Position numbers and translations under genes: made by a program
Assembly: GCA_029066805.1 (NCBI GenBank)
Contig: JAIEFT010000034.1
Coordinates: 1-48,040 of the forward strand
Length of the DNA stretch: 48,040 nt
Direction of reading: 5' to 3'
DNA from: Clostridiales bacterium
GTDB taxonomy: Bacteria; Bacillota; Clostridia; Christensenellales; Pumilibacteraceae
In this document: in pieces, positions 45,501-48,040 of the stretch
How positions within the stretch are numbered: the stretch's first letter is position 1
How the letters are laid out: every line of letters starts with the position of its first letter
Notes under the pieces: generated by a model
The model's input: only the letters and a program-made list of their open reading frames with translations
Databases searched by the model: none
Told to the model about the DNA's origin: nothing

Positions 45501-46119
45501 GTAACTTATCTAAACCGACTGTAGAAGTACCGCCCTCAACGCGCGCAGGTTCGTTACCGACCGGCAGTTCACCTTGAGGGCTTGACGCGTTTTTTAGTAG
45601 GTCGTCGATTTTACTCTGCAACCGTTGGATTTCAGCAGTGTACTGGGCTTCGGCAAACTTTTGGTCGCGCTGCATATCTTCCTTGATACGCGTGAGCTCC
45701 TTTTGCATTTCCAGACTGCTCTGATTACGAGCCAATTCGTCGCGCAAACGAGAAATTTCGTTGTACATTACAACCTCACTGCCCGCAGGCGGCGCGGTGG
45801 GCTGGTAAATGTACTGCGGCGGCATGATGGGCTGCGGCTGAATATTGGCAGGCGCAGCGGGAACCATTCCCCTCTTTAATTCGGCAAGCTCGTCAAGGAC
45901 CTTGTTAAGACGGTCGTCGTAGTAATCGTCGTTGTACCCGTCGTCGTAATCGTCTTCATAGCCCTCGTCGTCGTACTCTTCGTCGTCGTACTCTTCGTCG
46001 CCGTAATCCTCGTCGTCGTAGTCATCATCGTCGTACTCTTCGTCACGATCGATGAATTCTTCTTCTACGATTTCATCGTCATCTGCCAACGAAAAAGTCG
46101 TCTTGTCTTGGTTGTCCAT
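39502..46119 (-). CDS. Giant coiled-coil protein with acidic N-terminus and two AT-hook-like motifs
   Basis: A 2205-residue protein I do not recognise as a known family. Residues 1-70 are almost all Asp, Glu and Tyr. Residues about 85-115 are Pro/Gln-rich. From 120 to about 2000 it is predicted coiled coil, with many variants of EIxxLRDEI and DELxxLK. Residues 840-955 form about 15 seven-residue units of the type [DE][NST]VxxV[STN]. Two exact KKRGRKP motifs lie near 2038 and 2064 in a Lys/Ser/Gly-rich linker. The last 110 residues hold two similar helical blocks (DRLAKQVANKLIMEQL; VRRLANQLVLNKLRSRL). No signal peptide or membrane span. GAGGAA precedes the chosen ATG. DNA-linked scaffold is a guess. 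Confidence 0.85.
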   Translation of the reverse strand: MDNQDKTTFSLADDDEIVEEEFIDRDEEYDDDDYDDEDYGDEEYDDEEYDDEGYEDDYDDGYNDDYYDDRLNKVLDELAELKRGMVPAAPANIQPQPIMPPQYIYQPTAPPAGSEVVMYNEISRLRDELARNQSSLEMQKELTRIKEDMQRDQKFAEAQYTAEIQRLQSKIDDLLKNASSPQGELPVGNEPARVEGGTSTVGLDKLLSINEAILRAMRDLDARVQGDIAQLKKQLDDMPSAKELSGAVSSVKKAAGSIDGDGMSKLSGDIAALKALLEGVSVPTAAPGNQTQVVASNNGSSDISASELLRQLYDIKTVIGNVSEDAVKRAQTISELVNEFKKVSYDVHSQSASYKDKLNSVYAYVKRLSDSNEPDAIDLIEATNALIDELGDQPLTKQVFGAVAEFCAERGMTTITSAMRDSAERFFNLVQKITSVAVTSYGDYLPDLVAEINTLQSNKYESENAATVGDITTELIDENGDKAAVKEMVERLVAITVADVLDLPEIDLPASYKPAKAVGSVSLFTKLDELKAAVLDRPAPTIIPASGDGELSADEAALQQILYAVDDLKNRLESATGNDDISGALEELRNNYIDITNRIVDISEKLQEPITVETPATGGAEMSDEERQVMLDDLGYIRARIDEYDAFFNSISDLRADIAAIGGTAEISEQLAEQVNSLIADITAQFDKLYEDVTNVIIESETNIMNKIGDGTGSSDAAETIDAAKAEILAETQAIKDSLVTVSDAILMSPTTEALEQLRTDVSSFMELSAANTDAAATDRQRLLDDIAFLREQAELAIAESEQIPDAAEAVQDTEKFISYLDEIAARVALINTVAEDTASTKETVTEISNNVAVVTDTITSVTDSITTVSDTLSAITDSVAAVSDSIASINDNFVAVNDNFAVINDNVNSVSENVTSVTDTISAVGENVAAVVDTVNSVSENINAIGENAAAARDAATATLDALAPISEQLNSILDRLETPVAEDEEVIEEDVTTADVTTSEELEGIKDNLNAVLDSLTLMPQSEDVVVTRDNTLAILDSLTLMPQSEDVVTIRDNVAAVLDAVNALSESLAANAENADVADDGAQVVAEEIGVLREAVNGANEDIKLVLERIEQYEQTAENNKQEIIDTVSGIREEIHISTLEENMSASGMDQDTRDALLGEIAEIRERLGNIEASTQAVNDVNVAAIDGISAQLAELQAAIESGLSAEDRGETDGEQLDSDTMQALIAELSSIKEKLDAPSEYDTVEEILSLREDIKAARIVDQDEVSSELESIKNELASISSGNILDEIRALREDIANLPTSDDSSEATDGEINLVLNEIVSLRDEVFAFKDEVLNATGIVEPQDEQPEQAEESSEDLLTVLDEITALRNDQLTLTGSIDELKDLVSRRTTIAGGDGEEGESSAADELNIVLDEIINLKNDIDRIEEALGSNDRINAIAEQVEEIRAVLDELRVAQEPAEVETDTFGDAETAEPVQVDLTPVMEQLETVNATLQDLMLVQEGGVAEDAEAATGALSERFDALEAEMAEIKSKLTDMAPIDYAAEMAEMRAQIEALRAENEHLKADGTDVLSVQIDELKDLIRDMTVAQPAVNAEGDTAYATLIDEIRALKDEVAAVGNSPVQTTGLDESVLNDIREMLAAQAEQHGYASELGEIRDEIAQLRSLTTIAAESGGGAASLEVQALKDELAEIKAMLSSSDSLFGVAEDVTAIKADVQTLKEEPDLGVMNEILALRDEFQSLREQIEDVKRIAGETDRESDDTLMTEVQSLRDQLFAISMANVNDPESGESNYESYNNIILDEIASLRDQVATAGSASDIEVISDELSKLKAAIDKREAVFESLADRVAALGNDATNNKILEELGDLRTDMANQRDADLTTLNFMSEMAHLLERQNQYLTQNAGSKISDEIESLKAEIASSDAVAEEVAKLREVMAQSGSASDNDTILAELADLREELSREKPSQENALILDAISRLRDEITVLAEREKVRDIKSDEDLSDSLSDLKEQLNEIAGIIEPEKPQQPEQKPAASSNSASTGKKRGRKPGQKNSAKTGGTSTASNGTGKKRGRKPAQKQNKPEVEEVVINTPAPENDDFEALIEHQAGLLGGDGDMSLNPTATKDTMDVADRLAKQVANKLIMEQLVEQLGDGGVSEERVDEILRDILPHEFNTIAETEASDKVRRLANQLVLNKLRSRLNGNKDDDE

Positions 46120-46244
46120 AAATGTTCCTCGCATTTGTTTTTTGTGTTTTTACACTTATTCCTACCGCAAAAGCGGAATCGAATCGTTTGGTTGACAGCA
46201 AAAACTGTATCTCTTGCGCACTTTTACTATTGCCTTAAGCTATT
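46120..46244 (-). other. Gap between the two coiled-coil genes
   Basis: No convincing promoter or terminator was found. A short CCGC-AAAA-GCGG hairpin (46165-46176) has no T-run. The two coiled-coil genes may therefore share a transcript. Confidence 0.35.
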
Positions 46245-48040
46245 TTACTTAGGGCGTTTAGGTGCTCCGGGACGTGCGCCCGGTCTTACACCGGGTCTCG
46301 CCGCACCGGGACGCGCTGCTCCGGGGCGTGCGCCCGGTCTTGCACCCGGTCTTGCCGCGCCGGGACGTGCTGCTCCGGGACGTGCGCCCGGTCTTGCACC
46401 CGGTCTTGCCGCGCCGGGACGTGCGCCGGGTCTTGCGCCCGCTTTGCGTCGAGGGATACGGTTGACGCGCTCGGTAACCTTGCGGACGACACGTTGCGGC
46501 TTTTTGGCGTTTTCGGCTTTTAACCGCGCTATCTCGCCGCTGTTCTGAATATCGTCCATGGTCTTGTTGTAGAAGTCCATAAGCTCGGTAGAACCGCGCT
46601 CGTCATCGTCGAACGTGAGCTGCAAGTTGTACAGCCGTTCACGAAGATTCTTGGCTTCCTCGTCGCCCTTAAGCTCCTTCATTTCGTTGCGAATGGCGAT
46701 AATCTGATCCCTGCGCAACGCAACCTTTTTGGCTATAGCTTCCGCACGCTCGGCGTCGGCTTTTTGGCGCGCCTCTTCTTCCTTGCGCTTATTCTCTTCC
46801 TCCAAACGCTTGGCTTCGGCTTCCTCTTCGGCTTTGCGGCGCATTTCTTCTATCTCTTCCTGCGCCTTGCGCTTAGCTTCTTCTGCCTCTACTTCAGCTT
46901 GACGTCTTGCTTCCTCGGCTTCTTCCTGCGCCTTGCGTTTAGCTTCTTCAGCATCGGCTTCGGCTTGACGCTTGGCTTCCTCGGCCTGCTCTTCGGCGAG
47001 GCGGCGAGCTTCCTCGGATTCCTCCAAAGCTTTGCGGCGAGCTTCTTCCGCCTCCGCAGCCATGGCTTCCTCCGCCTCTTTGCGCGCTTGCTCGGCGGCT
47101 TCTATATCCGCCTTTGCCTTTTCCTCGGCTTCCCTTCGTGCTTGCTCGGCGGCCTCGATAGCTTCTTGTGCAGCGCGCTCTGTCTCTAAGCGCGCTTGCT
47201 CGGCTTCTTCTTGTGCCTTGCGACGAGCTTCCTCCGCCTGTTCCTGCGCCTGTTGTGCGGCAAGACGCGCTTGTTCGGCTTCCATCTTGGAACGCTCGAG
47301 CTGCTTTTTGAGGTTCTCTGCCTCGATCTTGGTTTGATCTTTGCTTATTATACCACAGCCCGAAGTGATAAGGTCGAGCGGGTTGGTATTGTTGATAAAG
47401 TCGTCAAACGACTTGCACGACTGTTCAAACTCGTCGTTGGCTCTGTCAAGGTCGGCACGCGCGCGCTCAAGATGCTCGTCGTATTCCGCTTGAGCCTCCA
47501 TTTTACGCTTAGTTCCGTCAACATTAGCCTGTTCGAGCCTGGCTTTAAGCTCTTCGAGCTTGTCGGAAGTATCGCCCTGCGCAACCATAAGCTCGAGTTT
47601 TTCGTCCTCGCCTGCCGCTTCCATTTGCGCGTTGATATCGTCAAGCTGGGTCTGCACGCTCGCGATTTCCTCTTCCAGCTCGGAAACAGTGGCGGCGACT
47701 TCCATAGCTATCATGGTGACGTCGTTGGACGACGCAGACAAATCTTCGTACACGGCTTGAGCTGTGGCGACGGCTTTCTCAGCCTCTTCCTTGTCCTTTT
47801 CGCGCATTGCTTTGACAAGCTCGAACTCTATCGCGCCGATGACCTTATCGTCGGCCTTGATGACTTCCTCAAGCGGAATTTCGTTCTTGCCTATAAAGTC
47901 GTTTGCCTTGCGGCGTTGCGCGTTAAACTCGATGCTGAGATCGGACTTCTGCTTGGTAGTCTTGGTAATTTCGCGTTCAAGCTCGGACAAGCGCGCATTC
48001 GCGTCGGATATTTGAGCGTTGAGGTCGGCGATAATGCCGA
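46245..48040 (-). CDS. Ala/Glu/Arg-rich coiled-coil protein with Gly-Ala-Arg-Pro repeat tail, 5' end beyond window
   Basis: The frame is open to the window edge; at least 597 residues are present and the true start lies outside (an internal TTG at 47990 is not a convincing start). The visible N-terminal part is coiled coil with a short break around TNPLDLITSGCGIISKDQ. A single uninterrupted helix of about 220 residues follows, built of EEARRKAQEEAEQAR-type units. Next is a folded-looking block (RDQIIAIRNEMKELKGDEE; YNLQLTFDDDERG). The last 60 residues are tandem PGARPGA units, very basic. No membrane span is visible. It precedes the giant coiled-coil gene by 125 bases. Function unknown; such helices also occur in TolA-like and cytoskeletal proteins. 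Confidence 0.8.
   Translation of the reverse strand, partial: GIIADLNAQISDANARLSELEREITKTTKQKSDLSIEFNAQRRKANDFIGKNEIPLEEVIKADDKVIGAIEFELVKAMREKDKEEAEKAVATAQAVYEDLSASSNDVTMIAMEVAATVSELEEEIASVQTQLDDINAQMEAAGEDEKLELMVAQGDTSDKLEELKARLEQANVDGTKRKMEAQAEYDEHLERARADLDRANDEFEQSCKSFDDFINNTNPLDLITSGCGIISKDQTKIEAENLKKQLERSKMEAEQARLAAQQAQEQAEEARRKAQEEAEQARLETERAAQEAIEAAEQARREAEEKAKADIEAAEQARKEAEEAMAAEAEEARRKALEESEEARRLAEEQAEEAKRQAEADAEEAKRKAQEEAEEARRQAEVEAEEAKRKAQEEIEEMRRKAEEEAEAKRLEEENKRKEEEARQKADAERAEAIAKKVALRRDQIIAIRNEMKELKGDEEAKNLRERLYNLQLTFDDDERGSTELMDFYNKTMDDIQNSGEIARLKAENAKKPQRVVRKVTERVNRIPRRKAGARPGARPGAARPGARPGARPGAARPGAARPGARPGARPGAARPGAARPGVRPGARPGAPKRPK
46264..46425. repeat. Three 54-bp tandem repeats coding for PGARPGA units
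   Basis: Units begin at 46264, 46318 and 46372. The second and third are nearly identical and the first differs at several bases. Each codes for 18 residues of Pro, Gly, Ala and Arg, so copy number can change without breaking the frame. Confidence 0.85.

Noticed and set aside
46165-46176. CCGC-AAAA-GCGG hairpin between the coiled-coil genes as terminator
   Set aside because: Only four pairs and no T-run on either strand.
46264-46425. Regularly spaced GC-rich repeats resembling a small CRISPR array
   Set aside because: The units are contiguous without unique spacers, are in frame and code for Pro-Gly-Ala-Arg repeats; no cas gene is nearby.

Overview
The window reads as chromosomal DNA of an endospore-forming Firmicute, most likely a clostridial-class gut lineage. 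The basis is SpoIVA, SpoIIGA, pro-sigma-E, sigma-G and a YlmC/YmxH-type protein beside a division cluster (murA, ftsQ, ftsA, ftsZ), with NrdR, FeoA/FeoB and Der. I cannot name genus or species. Almost every gene is on the minus strand; only sigG and a CPBP protease gene are on the plus strand. No tRNA, rRNA, CRISPR array, insertion sequence or phage gene was seen.

Layout. (1) 1-11.3 kb, housekeeping and sporulation: spoIVA (cut by the window edge), plsY and der; a small membrane protein; a membrane-anchored cyclophilin-like protein and a DUF975-type membrane protein; an RluA-type pseudouridine synthase; feoB, feoA and nrdR; a ylmC-type gene. (2) 11.4-30.2 kb, one long minus-strand polysaccharide operon of 17 intact genes plus a 15-codon gene remnant. 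It has a near-consensus promoter at 30204-30232 and a terminator at 11392-11431. It encodes a membrane sugar-phosphate transferase, three glycosyltransferases, a Wzx flippase, a Wzy polymerase, the dTDP-L-rhamnose enzymes RmlABDC, a UDP-L-FucNAc-type trio (CapE/F/G-like), a lipoprotein phosphoesterase, and a cassette of LicD, a cytidylyltransferase-aminotransferase fusion and an ornithine-cyclodeaminase-like reductase. (3) 30.4-32.9 kb: sigG meets spoIIGA-sigE tail to tail. (4) 33-38.8 kb: CPBP protease, then ftsZ, ftsA, ftsQ and murA. (5) 38.9-48 kb: a flavin reductase and two neighbouring coiled-coil genes. One is a 2205-residue giant with an acidic N-terminus, heptad-like repeats and two AT-hook-like motifs. 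The other is an Ala/Glu/Arg-rich helical protein with a Gly-Ala-Arg-Pro repeat tail, cut by the window edge.

How the parts fit. The polysaccharide operon should build a lipid-linked unit containing L-rhamnose and probably L-FucNAc, flip it and polymerise it; the LicD cassette could add a phospho-amino-alcohol. The operon sits between sigG and ylmC/nrdR, genes often close together in Clostridia, so it looks like an insertion into sporulation synteny.

The best candidates for undescribed biology are the giant AT-hook coiled-coil protein with its partner, the fused nucleotidyltransferase-PLP enzyme with LicD, the operon's long 5' leader, and several genes whose promoters leave little or no 5' UTR.
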